Assembly: GCF_041320605.1 (NCBI RefSeq)
Contig: NZ_CP166679.1
Location: forward strand, 682,001-746,000
Source of the DNA: Arenibacter antarcticus
Lineage (GTDB): Bacteria > Bacteroidota > Bacteroidia > Flavobacteriales > Flavobacteriaceae
Direction of reading: 5' to 3'
Length of the DNA: 64,000 bases
In this document: in pieces, positions 17,147 to 25,851 of the stretch
How positions within the stretch are numbered: the stretch's first letter is position 1
Layout: each line of letters begins with the position of its first letter
The notes under the pieces: model-generated
The model's input: only the letters and a program-made list of their open reading frames with translations
Database searches by the model: none
What the model was told of the DNA's origin: nothing
Translations under genes and position numbers: made by a program

Positions 17147-18049
17147 ATGAAGGAGTTTATAATTACGGTGGTCCCGACAAATAATCCGGCGATCTTAAAA
17201 TTTGAAACCAATCATTTCATTACTCAGAACCAGAATTACGAGTTTAAAAACATAGATGAGGCCACGAATTCGCCTTTGGCACAACAATTATTTTATCTGC
17301 CTTTTGTAAAGACGGTATATATTGCAGGGAATTTTATTGGGCTGGAACGCTACAATATTGTGGAATGGGACGATGTAAAAGAGAGTGTTGCCCAACAGTT
17401 GACAGATTACTTAAATGCTGGTGAAGTAGTGGTAAAAGAGGAAGAAAACAAAAAAAAGGTAGCAGTGACCGTTTATGCGGAAGTTACCCCAAATCCTTCG
17501 GTAATGAAATTCGTTACCAACAAAAAGATAGTCCCTACGACCTTCGAATTCAAAAATATTGACGAGGCGAAGGAATCTGATTTGGCAAAACATTTATTCA
17601 CCTTACCATTTGTAAAAGAAGTTTTCTTTGATGAAAATTACGTATCCATAAACAAGTATGATGTGGTGGAATGGGACGAAATTACTTCTTCCCTACGAGA
17701 GACTATACGGGATTTTATTGCAAATGGCAATGAAGTTGTATCCGCAAGCAGCCTACAGAAACAAAGAACAGATGCACCATCTTCTAAAATGGAGGATGCT
17801 GACCTGGACGATACCTCAAAGCAGATTATCGATATTCTAGAAGAATATGTGAAACCTGCGGTTGCTTCTGACGGAGGAAACATACTTTTTAAATCTTATG
17901 ACGAAGACACCAAAACCGTAAATGTAATTTTACAGGGCGCATGTAGTGGTTGCCCATCATCTACTTATACCTTGAAAAATGGAATTGAAACCATGCTCAA
18001 AAATATGATGGGTGACAAAGTAAATGAAGTGGTAGCCTTAAACGGCTGA
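17147..18049 (+). CDS. Nfu-type Fe-S cluster scaffold with duplicated N-terminal domain
   Basis: 300 residues from the ATG at 17147. Two tandem Nfu N-terminal domains (about 5-95 and 105-195) share the pattern 'TPNPxxxKFxTNxxxxxxxxFEFKNIDEAxxSxLAxxLFxLPFVKxVxxxxNYxxIxxYDVVEWDE'. They are followed by a linker and a NifU C-terminal domain that carries the cluster-binding pair Cys266 and Cys269 (CSGCPSS). It assembles or carries [4Fe-4S] clusters in the cytoplasm and passes them to target enzymes; queG and actB in this window are Fe-S proteins. Most Nfu proteins have one N-terminal domain. The in-frame ATG 48 bases earlier overlaps the promoter region and is not preferred. Confidence 0.88.
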   Translation: MKEFIITVVPTNNPAILKFETNHFITQNQNYEFKNIDEATNSPLAQQLFYLPFVKTVYIAGNFIGLERYNIVEWDDVKESVAQQLTDYLNAGEVVVKEEENKKKVAVTVYAEVTPNPSVMKFVTNKKIVPTTFEFKNIDEAKESDLAKHLFTLPFVKEVFFDENYVSINKYDVVEWDEITSSLRETIRDFIANGNEVVSASSLQKQRTDAPSSKMEDADLDDTSKQIIDILEEYVKPAVASDGGNILFKSYDEDTKTVNVILQGACSGCPSSTYTLKNGIETMLKNMMGDKVNEVVALNG

Positions 18050-18117
18050 TTTTCAACCAACATATAAGGCGTATTGTTTTTTTTCGTTAACTTTAAGAAA
18101 ATCTAAATTTCTAAATT

Positions 18118-18318
18118 ATGGCAATCTTAAAAGTTATTGAGGTACTAGCAAATTCTAAGGACGGTTGGGAAGATGCGGCGAAGAACGCTGTGGAACAAGC
18201 TTCAAAAACCGTTAAAAACATTCGCTCGGTATATATTAAAGAGCAAAGTGCCACTGTAAAGGATGGAAAATTGACGGATTACCGTGTAAACGTAAAGATC
18301 ACCTTTGAGGTGAGTTAA
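18118..18318 (+). CDS. Dodecin family flavin-binding protein
   Basis: 66 residues, the full length for dodecin. It shows the standard beta-alpha-beta-beta layout: ILKVIEVLANSKDGWEDAAKNAVEQASKTVKNI, then the strands SVYIKEQSATVKDGKL and YRVNVKITFEV. Dodecins form hollow dodecamers that store or buffer FMN, riboflavin or related flavins in the cytoplasm. The tryptophan in DGWEDA corresponds to the residue that stacks on the flavin in characterised dodecins. It lies 68 bases after the Nfu-type gene and is followed by a strong terminator, so the two may share a transcript. Confidence 0.93.
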   Translation: MAILKVIEVLANSKDGWEDAAKNAVEQASKTVKNIRSVYIKEQSATVKDGKLTDYRVNVKITFEVS

Positions 18319-18341
18319 TTTTATTGTGTTTCCAATCAACA

Positions 18342-18367
18342 AGCGCCATTAATTGGCGCTTTTTTTA
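18342..18367 (+). terminator. Rho-independent terminator after dodecin
   Basis: Stem AGCGCCA / TGGCGCT with loop TTAAT, directly followed by a run of thymines. Confidence 0.88.
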
Positions 18368-18488
18368 TATCCCCTACAGTGGGGAAACTTTTCAGAAACG
18401 GTAGTACTCAACAATATTAACAATTGTTTAGACCGTATTTTTTGGAGACCTATTGGATTTTATTTTTTTTTGTTAAAAATTTAAACTT

Positions 18489-19313
18489 ATGGATACGATT
18501 ACCAACTATGAAGAACATTGGGATCAGGCAGTAGCATTTCTGTGGAAAGCCTTACCCAGCTTAGGCATGGCCATTATTGTCTTTTTTATTGGCTCTTGGG
18601 TCATTAAAATCATCAATCGCTTAGTGCGTAAATTCTTTGAAAAGGCCGAATACGACCCTTCCTTGGAGAGTTTCTTAAAAAGCTTTATAAGCATTGGGCT
18701 TAAAATAATGCTCTTTGTTATTGTAATCACCCAGCTGGGAGTTCAATCCGGTTCCTTAATCGCTATTATAGGTGCTGCCGGACTTGCCGTTGGTCTGGCC
18801 CTACAGGGATCCTTAGCCAATTTTGCGGGGGGTGTCCTAATATTGTTATTTAAACCCTTTAAAGTGGGAGATTGGATATCCGCACAGGGAGTGGACGGTA
18901 GCGTTAAGGAAATTTCCATATTCACTACCAAGCTAAGTACTGCTGGAAATCAAATTGCCATTATACCTAACGGCCAACTATCCAACAACAATATTATTAA
19001 TTATAACGCCCAAAATACACGAAGGGACAATATAACTGTGGGAATTGGCTACAGCTCCAACATTAAAAAGGCTAGAGAAATACTGTTGCAGATATGCGCT
19101 GAAGACGAAAACATTCTAAAAGATCCAGCGCCCCAAGTTTTCGTCGCAGAATTAGGAGATAGCTCTGTTAACCTATCATTGCGATTCTGGACAGAAAACA
19201 GTCTGTTCTGGGCTGCACATTTCCACGTAATGGAGGAGCTAAAACTTAGGTTTGACGATGCGGAAATTGAAATACCATTCCCACAAAGAGTACTTTACAA
19301 CAAACAAGGTTAA
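18489..19313 (+). CDS. mscS: Small-conductance mechanosensitive channel (MscS family)
   Basis: 274 residues, the size of E. coli-type MscS. Three hydrophobic helices occupy about residues 15-115. The third carries the pore-lining glycine/alanine pattern AAGLAVGLALQGSLANFAGGVLIL. The family's beta domain (FKVGDWISAQGVDGSVKEISIFTTKL, IPNGQLSNNNIINY) and a mixed C-terminal domain follow. It releases solutes during osmotic downshock from the inner membrane. The last four bases (TTAA) are shared with the stop codon of the convergent tsaB gene, and neither gene has a hairpin terminator at this junction. Confidence 0.93.
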   Translation: MDTITNYEEHWDQAVAFLWKALPSLGMAIIVFFIGSWVIKIINRLVRKFFEKAEYDPSLESFLKSFISIGLKIMLFVIVITQLGVQSGSLIAIIGAAGLAVGLALQGSLANFAGGVLILLFKPFKVGDWISAQGVDGSVKEISIFTTKLSTAGNQIAIIPNGQLSNNNIINYNAQNTRRDNITVGIGYSSNIKKAREILLQICAEDENILKDPAPQVFVAELGDSSVNLSLRFWTENSLFWAAHFHVMEELKLRFDDAEIEIPFPQRVLYNKQG

Positions 19314-19981
19314 GATTTCTTGCCCTGCAGAATAAAATTCTTCAAATAATACGGTTCAAAGTAGGCGACATTTTCAAAGTTGCCTGCTTTGAACTTTTTA
19401 TAGGATAGCTCCCCCATTTCAAGCGCCGTTGGTAAGGTGGTTATAAACGTAAAATTGGGATGGTCCAATATACCCTTACATTTTTCCGCTCCGTCTCCGA
19501 TCAAAAGCACTGAACCTTCTTCCGCATAAGCCATAAAATGGTCCTTCTCAATAATTTCGGCCTTGGTTTCCCTTACCTGAACCCGAGACGAGTTGAAAAT
19601 GGCTGAATACACTTCCATTCTCCTAGCATCGAGGAGAGGAATAATATAATTATGATGTTTTGAGTTACCCTGTGCAGCTAAACTTTCCAAGGTAGACACC
19701 GAAATTAAGGGCAGGTCTAAGGAGAAGCACAATCCCTTGGCTGCAGACACCCCTATCCGCAGTCCTGTATAAGAACCGGGGCCCTTACTGACCGCAATAG
19801 CGGATATATCCTTAAAAGACAAGGAAGCCTCTTGCAAAGCTTCCTGTATAAAAATATGTAACTTTTCCGAATGTGAATAATTGGGACTGTTGTCCTCTTT
19901 TAAAAGTACCAGCTCCCCATTCTTGGCAATACTCACCGAACAATTGGTGGTTGCCGTCTCCAAATTTAAAATTATCGCCAT
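19310..19981 (-). CDS. tsaB: tRNA threonylcarbamoyladenosine biosynthesis protein TsaB
   Basis: 223 residues of the ASKHA fold. Visible are the opening ILNLETATTNCSVSIA, the central GPGSYTGLRIGVSAAKGLCF, and 'ISVSTLESLAAQ'. TsaB partners TsaD and TsaE in making the t6A modification of tRNAs that read ANN codons. It is last in the row of export genes, 18 bases after the TolC gene, so it may be read through from that operon. Its stop codon overlaps that of mscS on the other strand. Confidence 0.93.
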   Translation of the reverse strand: MAIILNLETATTNCSVSIAKNGELVLLKEDNSPNYSHSEKLHIFIQEALQEASLSFKDISAIAVSKGPGSYTGLRIGVSAAKGLCFSLDLPLISVSTLESLAAQGNSKHHNYIIPLLDARRMEVYSAIFNSSRVQVRETKAEIIEKDHFMAYAEEGSVLLIGDGAEKCKGILDHPNFTFITTLPTALEMGELSYKKFKAGNFENVAYFEPYYLKNFILQGKKS

Positions 19982-19999
19982 ATAGGCTACAAATATAAC

Positions 20000-21340
20000 T
20001 TAATCCAAAGTTATTGGAAGACCAAAATAAAACTCAAGTACCTTTAATCTGAAAATATAGTCGTATTTAGTCCTGATCAATTCTGCTTCCGCATTATCTA
20101 CACGGGATTGCGCCTGACTAAAGTCGAATGAGTTCATTAAGCCCACATCAAATCGGTCTTTAGAATATTCATACGCCAATCTTCTTGCTTCCAAGGTCTT
20201 TTCCGCCGCTTCATAAGCTTTGGCAAAACTGGTGACATCTACATAAGCCTGATTGATATTGGTCTCCAGATCCAATTTGTCTTGCTTTAGCTGCAATCTG
20301 GATCTCTCAACACTGATCTTAGCACGTTGAATACCGTTCCTTGTACTAAACCCGTTAAAAACAGGTATGTTTAATTGTAATCCGTATGAAATCCCATCGG
20401 TAAGGTACAACTGATCGGAGAAGGGAAGACGCTCGCCTGTAGCAGGATCTCTAAATTCGCTAGAATATTGTGTCCCGTAATTAAAAAAGGCACCCAAGGT
20501 AGGATAAACGGCCCCTTTGGCTATTTGAAGGTCTTTTAATGCCAGTTCTACATTGGATAAGGAGAATTTAATATCGTTCCTAAAAGTTTGGGCCTTATCG
20601 AAAATCGACTTTGGGGAATTCTCTAAAATATTGGAAGGTGGAATATTAAATTCCTCCTCTGCAATATCAAAATTTTCATAATCGGTAATCTGTAATAACT
20701 GCGCCAAGTTAATCCGTGAGATCAAGACTTGGTTCTCTCCATTTACAATTTGCTGTTCCTGATTGGCCAAAGTGGCTTCAATTTCCAATAGATCTCCACT
20801 TGGGACCACCCCTGCCGCAATCAATTCCTTGGTTCTCTCCAAGTCTTGCCTGGTTACCGCATATTGGGAGCGAAAAACTTTTAGCGACTCCTTGTTGGAC
20901 ACTACCTGAAGGTAGTTATTGGCGACTGCCAACATAATATCATCCTTTAAATTATCTAATCGGTACTGGTTGGCCAAGGCGTTCAATTTCGCCCTGTTTA
21001 ATCTATGGATATTCCTAAGACCGTCAAATAGGTTTACAGAAGATCCAAAACCACCAGATGCAGTAGTTATTGTTCCAGTCACTTGCTGGTTTCTAGACTG
21101 ATCTAGGACAAGACCCGAATTGCCAGTTAACCTTGCATTTATATTAAAATTAGGCAACATGTCGCCAACCGCATCCGATTTATCGATTCTGGAATTTTCC
21201 AGATCAAGTTCGTACTGTTCTATCGTTAGGTTATTATCAACGGCATAAAGAACACATTCTTCTAAGGTCCATTTTTTCTCCTGAGCGAACATTATCCCCA
21301 AACAGAAAAAAAATATTCCTATAAAACCATTACTTCTCAT
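20000..21340 (-). CDS. TolC family outer-membrane efflux channel
   Basis: 446 residues with a signal peptide (cleaved near GIMFAQE) and two outer-membrane-factor repeats rich in long coiled helices (about 25-215 and 240-440). Typical features are WTLEECVLYAVDNNLTIEQ at the start, ANNYLQVVSNKESLKVF in the first helix hairpin, and 'LNIPVFNGFSTRNGIQRAK' and 'RFDVGLMNSFDFSQAQSRV' in the second. It forms the outer-membrane duct for the adaptor and ABC permeases encoded just upstream. The adaptor gene ends 37 bases before it. Confidence 0.9.
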   Translation of the reverse strand: MRSNGFIGIFFFCLGIMFAQEKKWTLEECVLYAVDNNLTIEQYELDLENSRIDKSDAVGDMLPNFNINARLTGNSGLVLDQSRNQQVTGTITTASGGFGSSVNLFDGLRNIHRLNRAKLNALANQYRLDNLKDDIMLAVANNYLQVVSNKESLKVFRSQYAVTRQDLERTKELIAAGVVPSGDLLEIEATLANQEQQIVNGENQVLISRINLAQLLQITDYENFDIAEEEFNIPPSNILENSPKSIFDKAQTFRNDIKFSLSNVELALKDLQIAKGAVYPTLGAFFNYGTQYSSEFRDPATGERLPFSDQLYLTDGISYGLQLNIPVFNGFSTRNGIQRAKISVERSRLQLKQDKLDLETNINQAYVDVTSFAKAYEAAEKTLEARRLAYEYSKDRFDVGLMNSFDFSQAQSRVDNAEAELIRTKYDYIFRLKVLEFYFGLPITLD

Positions 21341-21377
21341 GTATTGTATGTTTTTGGATTGTTATTACCTATTGATT

Positions 21378-22520
21378 TTATTTCGATGCTTTTTCATCGT
21401 CATCCTCACCTATTTTTATTGGCTCGGTTTTATTCCACACCTTAACCTTATCATTTTCGGTAATCCCAGATACAATTTCTACGTTTACGCCATCGGATAT
21501 ACCAATTTCCACATCCCGTCTTTCAAACTTTTGTTCCTCTACTGCCCCTATCGCTATTTCTACATAGGGTTTATCGGTTTTCTTATCAAATTGCAACAAC
21601 GCTTCTGGAATAGCCATAACATTCTCTTTCCTTTCCAACACTAAGGAAGCATTAGCACTATAACCAGCCCTAATTAAAAAATCGTCCTCTACGGTCACAT
21701 CTCCTTCAATCTTAAATTGTACTGCTCCTGCTTCTTCCAATCCTTTTGGCGCAATGAACCTCAGTTTGGCTTCAAATTTTTTATCGTTGATTGCTCCAAG
21801 GCTAATTTCCAAGGGCATTCCCAATTCTAATTTTCCAACCTCTCCCTCGTCTACCTTTCCCTCAAAGATCATAATACTTAGATCGGCAATAGTGGCTATG
21901 GTAGTACCTTCATTAAAATTATTACTTTGAATCACCTGATCTCCCTCTTTAACAGGAATCTCCAAAACGGTCCCTGAAACAGTGGCCCTAATATTGGTGT
22001 TGGCCATAGAAGATCCACCGGCAGAACCGACCCGTATGATCTGGTAATCTGATTGAGCATTTTGCAATTCCAAAACTGCCTGATCATATTGTAATTTTCG
22101 GGTATTGAAATCCTGACTAGAAATCACGCCTTTATCAAACAGCGTCTTATTTCTATCGAATTCTATCTTAACATTGTTCAGGGCTATTTCCGCGTTCCTA
22201 ACCCTACCTTTGGCCTGATTAAGGGATTGCTCATTGGGAACCACCTTAATTCTCGCGATAAGATCTCCGGCTTTCACCTGGACACCCTCATTAAGAAATA
22301 TTTCATCAATAATCCCGGAAATCTGTGGTTTAATCTCCACCTCATCTTCGGGCACTACTTTTCCAGTCGCTACGGTTTTCTTTTCTATACTGGTCGTTAT
22401 CGGAGTTTTTACCTCATAGGTTATGGCAGATTTACTGTTCGACTTAACAAAGAAGGCAGCCGCCCAAAGTGCTCCAAGCACCAAAACCCCTATTAGCACA
22501 TATTTTACTATCTTATTCAT
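21378..22520 (-). CDS. Periplasmic adaptor (membrane fusion) protein, MacA/HlyD family
   Basis: 380 residues. An N-terminal membrane anchor (about 7-25) precedes a lipoyl/barrel-sandwich half (GKVVPEDEVEIKPQISGIIDEIFLNEGVQVKAGDLIARI), a coiled-coil hairpin (about 105-165), the second lipoyl half (ATVSGTVLEIPVKEGDQV), a beta-barrel and a membrane-proximal domain. It links the inner-membrane ABC permeases to the TolC channel. It sits between the permease and TolC genes (29 and 37 base gaps). The acidic and lysine-rich C-terminus (IGEDDDEKASK) is not diagnostic. The substrate cannot be read from the sequence. Confidence 0.9.
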   Translation of the reverse strand: MNKIVKYVLIGVLVLGALWAAAFFVKSNSKSAITYEVKTPITTSIEKKTVATGKVVPEDEVEIKPQISGIIDEIFLNEGVQVKAGDLIARIKVVPNEQSLNQAKGRVRNAEIALNNVKIEFDRNKTLFDKGVISSQDFNTRKLQYDQAVLELQNAQSDYQIIRVGSAGGSSMANTNIRATVSGTVLEIPVKEGDQVIQSNNFNEGTTIATIADLSIMIFEGKVDEGEVGKLELGMPLEISLGAINDKKFEAKLRFIAPKGLEEAGAVQFKIEGDVTVEDDFLIRAGYSANASLVLERKENVMAIPEALLQFDKKTDKPYVEIAIGAVEEQKFERRDVEIGISDGVNVEIVSGITENDKVKVWNKTEPIKIGEDDDEKASK

Positions 22521-22549
22521 TTGTATAACTATTTATTTGTTGGTTTAGT

Positions 22550-23812
22550 TTATTCTTCTCTTAATGCGTCTATTGGCTTTATACTGACCGCTCGTTGTGC
22601 GGGAATTAATCCGATTAAGGTTCCCAAAACCACCATAATACCTAAAGCACCTAATACATAGGGAATAGGTACTGTAGGATTAGAGTATGGAAAATCTAGA
22701 TCTTGGGTGGCACTGTCTATAAGGCTGAGGACACCTGCTCCTAAAATAATCCCCATAACTCCGGCGATCATAGTAAGAAAAACAGATTCCAATATAATCT
22801 GGGCACGTACTTCCCGAGGGGTAGCTCCCAACGCCCTGCGAACACCAATCTCTTTGGTACGTTCTTTTACAGAAATCAGTAGGATGTTCCCGATACCGAT
22901 TACTCCAGCTAAAATGGTAGCAATACCCACCACAAGTGATAAAAAGGTAAGTCCCTGTGCAAAACCACTTATCCGGCCAAAGACCTCTCCTAGATTAAAC
23001 GACCCAAATGCCCGTTCGTCTTCCGGATTTACCCGATGGATAGTCTTCAACATAGTTTTAACATTTTCTTCCACTTTTAATACGTCTGCATCGTCATAGG
23101 CGGCAATGGAAAACCATCCTACGTTATTCCCACTATTGTATAACTTCTTATAGGTTGAAAATGGAATAAAAATATCCCCATCGTTATCAAAACCACCCCC
23201 TTGGGCAAACTTATGTACGCCAACCACCTGAAAAAAGACATTGTCTATCCGGATATATTCTCCGATTGGGACCTCTCCCTTTTCAAATAATTCCTTTTCT
23301 GTACGCTCCCCTATAACGCATACTTTTCTTGCCTGTTCAATATCCTCATCATTTATAAATCTTCCGCCGTCGTATATTTTTTTGGTCGCAATTTTAGTAT
23401 AGACTGGAAAATCGCCATAAACCGAATAACTACCAGATTTTTTTCCTCTTATTATTAAGCCTGGCGAATCGCCAAAGACACCTTTGACGTTCCTGGGCGC
23501 TATAAACTCTATTTCCGGAATTCTGTTCTTTAAACGCGTAGCATCCTCCAGCTTTAATTGCAGTGGCCTTCCAGTTTTAAATCCCTCGTAAGGCATACTC
23601 GTATTTTGGGCCCATACGAACATACTATTTTTAGCCACACTCTCAAATATCTCTTCAAACCCATTGTCCATCCCTTTTGCCGCTCCAGAGAGAGCTATGT
23701 AAATAAAGATGCCCCACAATACACCGATAACGGTAATAATGGTCCTAGTCCTATTTTTTCCAATAGAACCAAAAATCTCTTGCCACGTATTACTATCAAA
23801 TATAAATCGCAT
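22550..23812 (-). CDS. MacB-type ABC transporter permease (second copy)
   Basis: 420 residues with the MacB/FtsX layout: one N-terminal helix (about 20-40), a large periplasmic MacB_PCD domain (about 45-270), and three C-terminal helices with the family segment 'SVKERTKEIGVRRALGATPREVRAQIILESVFLTMIAGVMG'. The end, 'PAQRAVSIKPIDALREE', is typical. The start lies one base from the stop of the first permease, so the pair is coupled. The two permeases are clearly related but not identical and probably form a heterodimer. Confidence 0.9.
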   Translation of the reverse strand: MRFIFDSNTWQEIFGSIGKNRTRTIITVIGVLWGIFIYIALSGAAKGMDNGFEEIFESVAKNSMFVWAQNTSMPYEGFKTGRPLQLKLEDATRLKNRIPEIEFIAPRNVKGVFGDSPGLIIRGKKSGSYSVYGDFPVYTKIATKKIYDGGRFINDEDIEQARKVCVIGERTEKELFEKGEVPIGEYIRIDNVFFQVVGVHKFAQGGGFDNDGDIFIPFSTYKKLYNSGNNVGWFSIAAYDDADVLKVEENVKTMLKTIHRVNPEDERAFGSFNLGEVFGRISGFAQGLTFLSLVVGIATILAGVIGIGNILLISVKERTKEIGVRRALGATPREVRAQIILESVFLTMIAGVMGIILGAGVLSLIDSATQDLDFPYSNPTVPIPYVLGALGIMVVLGTLIGLIPAQRAVSIKPIDALREE

Positions 23813-23813
23813 A

Positions 23814-25043
23814 TTATTCGTCTCTTAGGGCTACAATTGGTTTAATTTCGGCTGCTCTTTTTGCAGGGATATAGCCTGCGATGGCTCCAAATAGGACAAG
23901 AAGCACCGTAGCGCTTATGGCAAGTGTAATATCTATAAAGGGGTTTGTGATAAAATAATCTTTAAGTTTATCGCCGAGGTAGCTTAGTATGCCTATTCCG
24001 ATAATCATTCCAATAAACCCAGAAATAGCAGTGATAAAAACGGATTCTAAAAGAATGGATTCTATTACCGCTTTGGGAGTTGCACCCAATGCCTTTCTAA
24101 TACCCAATTCCTTGGTGCGTTCCTTAACTACAAACACCATTATATTACTGATCCCTATAATACCGGCTATAATAGTTCCAAAGGCAACAAAGGCAACAAT
24201 TATTTGGAGTACCCGTGCAAATTGCTGATTTTGTTTCAATTGATCTGCCACGTTCCTTATAAAGAGTCCATTTTGATCGTCAGGACTAATATACTTTTTC
24301 TCTCTAATAAAACGATCTAGACTCCTGTCTAGGGCCATAGCACCCACATAACCGATTTCTGGCCTAAACCCTACTATAAACTGGTCGATTTTATCTGTAT
24401 TTTTTTCGATAAGCTGTCTTGTGGTATAGGGCATATAAATCAGTCGCTCCTCATTGTCCCCACCTTCATCCTGAAATACTCCGATGACCATAAAAGCACT
24501 CCCGGCTATATCCAAATATTCTCCTATGGCATTTTTACTCCCAAATAGATCCTGCTCTACAAGTCTACCGATGACTACGTATTTGGTTTTATTTTTAATA
24601 TCCGCATTATTTATAAACCTTCCCTTCATCATGATGGTATTCTCTGCAAATTGATGTGAAGGTGCCACAGCACGGCTTGTGTAATTATTGGATTCATTCT
24701 TATATTTCACCAAACCACTCCTTGTAATCCTTGGGGTGGTATATTGCACAAACATGGCGAGATTTTTTTCTATATCCGCCAAATCAGTGTTGTCAAACTC
24801 AATTGTCCTATTAGACTTGTATCCCTTATATGGAATAGTGGTCTTCCCTGGGAACACGTAGAGCACATTGGTAGCATCGTCACCAAAGAATTCATTAAAA
24901 GTATTGATTAGGCCATTCCCCATACCAAACAGCACCACAAAAATCAAAATACCCAAAGAAACCGTAAAGCCCGATAGGAACGTACGTAGTTTATTCTTTT
25001 GAATAGTTTCAAAAATTTCCTTCCAATTATCCCTACTAAACAT
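23814..25043 (-). CDS. MacB-type ABC transporter permease (first copy)
   Basis: 409 residues, with one N-terminal helix (about 20-45), a periplasmic MacB_PCD-like domain and three C-terminal helices. The conserved block 'VVKERTKELGIRKALGATPKAVIESILLESVFITAISGFIG' and the end 'PAKRAAEIKPIVALRDE' mark it as a MacB/YknZ-type mechanotransmission permease. Its start overlaps the ATPase stop by eight bases, which indicates translational coupling. Unlike classic MacB, the ATPase is a separate protein. Confidence 0.9.
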   Translation of the reverse strand: MFSRDNWKEIFETIQKNKLRTFLSGFTVSLGILIFVVLFGMGNGLINTFNEFFGDDATNVLYVFPGKTTIPYKGYKSNRTIEFDNTDLADIEKNLAMFVQYTTPRITRSGLVKYKNESNNYTSRAVAPSHQFAENTIMMKGRFINNADIKNKTKYVVIGRLVEQDLFGSKNAIGEYLDIAGSAFMVIGVFQDEGGDNEERLIYMPYTTRQLIEKNTDKIDQFIVGFRPEIGYVGAMALDRSLDRFIREKKYISPDDQNGLFIRNVADQLKQNQQFARVLQIIVAFVAFGTIIAGIIGISNIMVFVVKERTKELGIRKALGATPKAVIESILLESVFITAISGFIGMIIGIGILSYLGDKLKDYFITNPFIDITLAISATVLLVLFGAIAGYIPAKRAAEIKPIVALRDE

Positions 25044-25737
25044 ATTGAGAAGCTCTTACCTGGGTTATTTTTTTGTCTTCTACAATAACCCCATCCTTTA
25101 AATGAACAATTCTTTTACACATATTGGCTATATCTGGTTCATGGGTAACGATCAAAATAGTATTCCCCGCATCATTGATCTTTTGGATCAGATCCATAAC
25201 CTCATAAGAAGTTTTACTATCCAACGCACCTGTTGGCTCATCGGCCAATAATACTTTTGGCTCTGCGGCCATGGCTCTGGCAATGGCAACACGTTGTTTT
25301 TGCCCACCGGACAATTCACTTGGCAAATGTTCAGACCATTCTTTTAACCCCACTTGTTCCAAATATTTCAAAGACTTTTCCTGTCGTTCCTTTCTTCCCA
25401 CTCTCTGGTAGTACAAGGGAAGTGCTACATTTTCCATAGCACTTTTGTAATTGATAAGGTTAAAAGACTGAAAAACAAAACCAAGAAACTTGTTCCTATA
25501 TTGGGCCGCCTTGGTTTCATTCATATTCTTAATAGGCACACCGTCCAAGGTATAGGATCCCTCATCAAGTACATCGAGCATTCCTAAAATATTGAGGAGT
25601 GTAGATTTTCCAGAACCGGAAGATCCCATAATCGCAACCAACTCACCTTCGTCTACAGAAAAATTAATACCTTTTAACACATGGAGGGTATTACTCCCCA
25701 TCTTATAAGATTTATGTAGGTCTTTTATTACTATCAT
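25036..25737 (-). CDS. ABC transporter ATP-binding protein, MacB/LolD type
   Basis: 233 residues with all nucleotide-binding elements: Walker A GSSGSGKST (38-46), Q-loop Gln90, signature LSGGQ (142-146), Walker B VLLADEPT (162-169), and the H-loop in LIVTHEPD. The length and the 'LLNILGMLDVLDEG' segment place it with the MacB/LolD/YknY ATPases, which power type VII ABC systems without moving substrate through the membrane itself. It is first in the operon ATPase-permease-permease-adaptor-TolC-tsaB. A promoter and two palindromes lie upstream. Confidence 0.93.
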   Translation of the reverse strand: MIVIKDLHKSYKMGSNTLHVLKGINFSVDEGELVAIMGSSGSGKSTLLNILGMLDVLDEGSYTLDGVPIKNMNETKAAQYRNKFLGFVFQSFNLINYKSAMENVALPLYYQRVGRKERQEKSLKYLEQVGLKEWSEHLPSELSGGQKQRVAIARAMAAEPKVLLADEPTGALDSKTSYEVMDLIQKINDAGNTILIVTHEPDIANMCKRIVHLKDGVIVEDKKITQVRASQYV

Positions 25738-25766
25738 GTTTTAATTGAATTAGCCAGTTTTGGTTG

Positions 25767-25782
25767 CATATACAGGTATATG
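25767..25782. promoter_or_regulatory. Perfect inverted repeat CATATAC-AG-GTATATG in the export-operon leader
   Basis: Two seven-base arms separated by two bases lie between the predicted transcription start and the ATPase start codon. The size and symmetry suit a dimeric repressor operator; no regulator gene is adjacent. Confidence 0.45.
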
Positions 25783-25808
25783 ACTCCGAATGCCCTAGGT
25801 TGTTACAA

Positions 25809-25842
25809 CAAACTTATGAAAATGATAGTAAATAATTTCAAA
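25809..25842 (-). promoter_or_regulatory. Promoter of the MacAB-TolC-like operon
   Basis: The minus strand carries a -33 TTTG (25839-25842) and a -7 box TAAGTTTG (25809-25816) separated by 22 bases, within the TTG-N17-23-TAnnTTTG range known for Flavobacterium. The start site would be near 25803, giving a leader of about 65 bases. Confidence 0.5.
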
Positions 25843-25851
25843 TATTTGAAA
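25836..25851. promoter_or_regulatory. Perfect 16-base palindrome over the -33 element
   Basis: TTTCAAATATTTGAAA is fully symmetrical and covers the -33 TTTG of the predicted promoter. It is a candidate operator, although AT-rich palindromes of this size can arise by chance. Confidence 0.4.
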
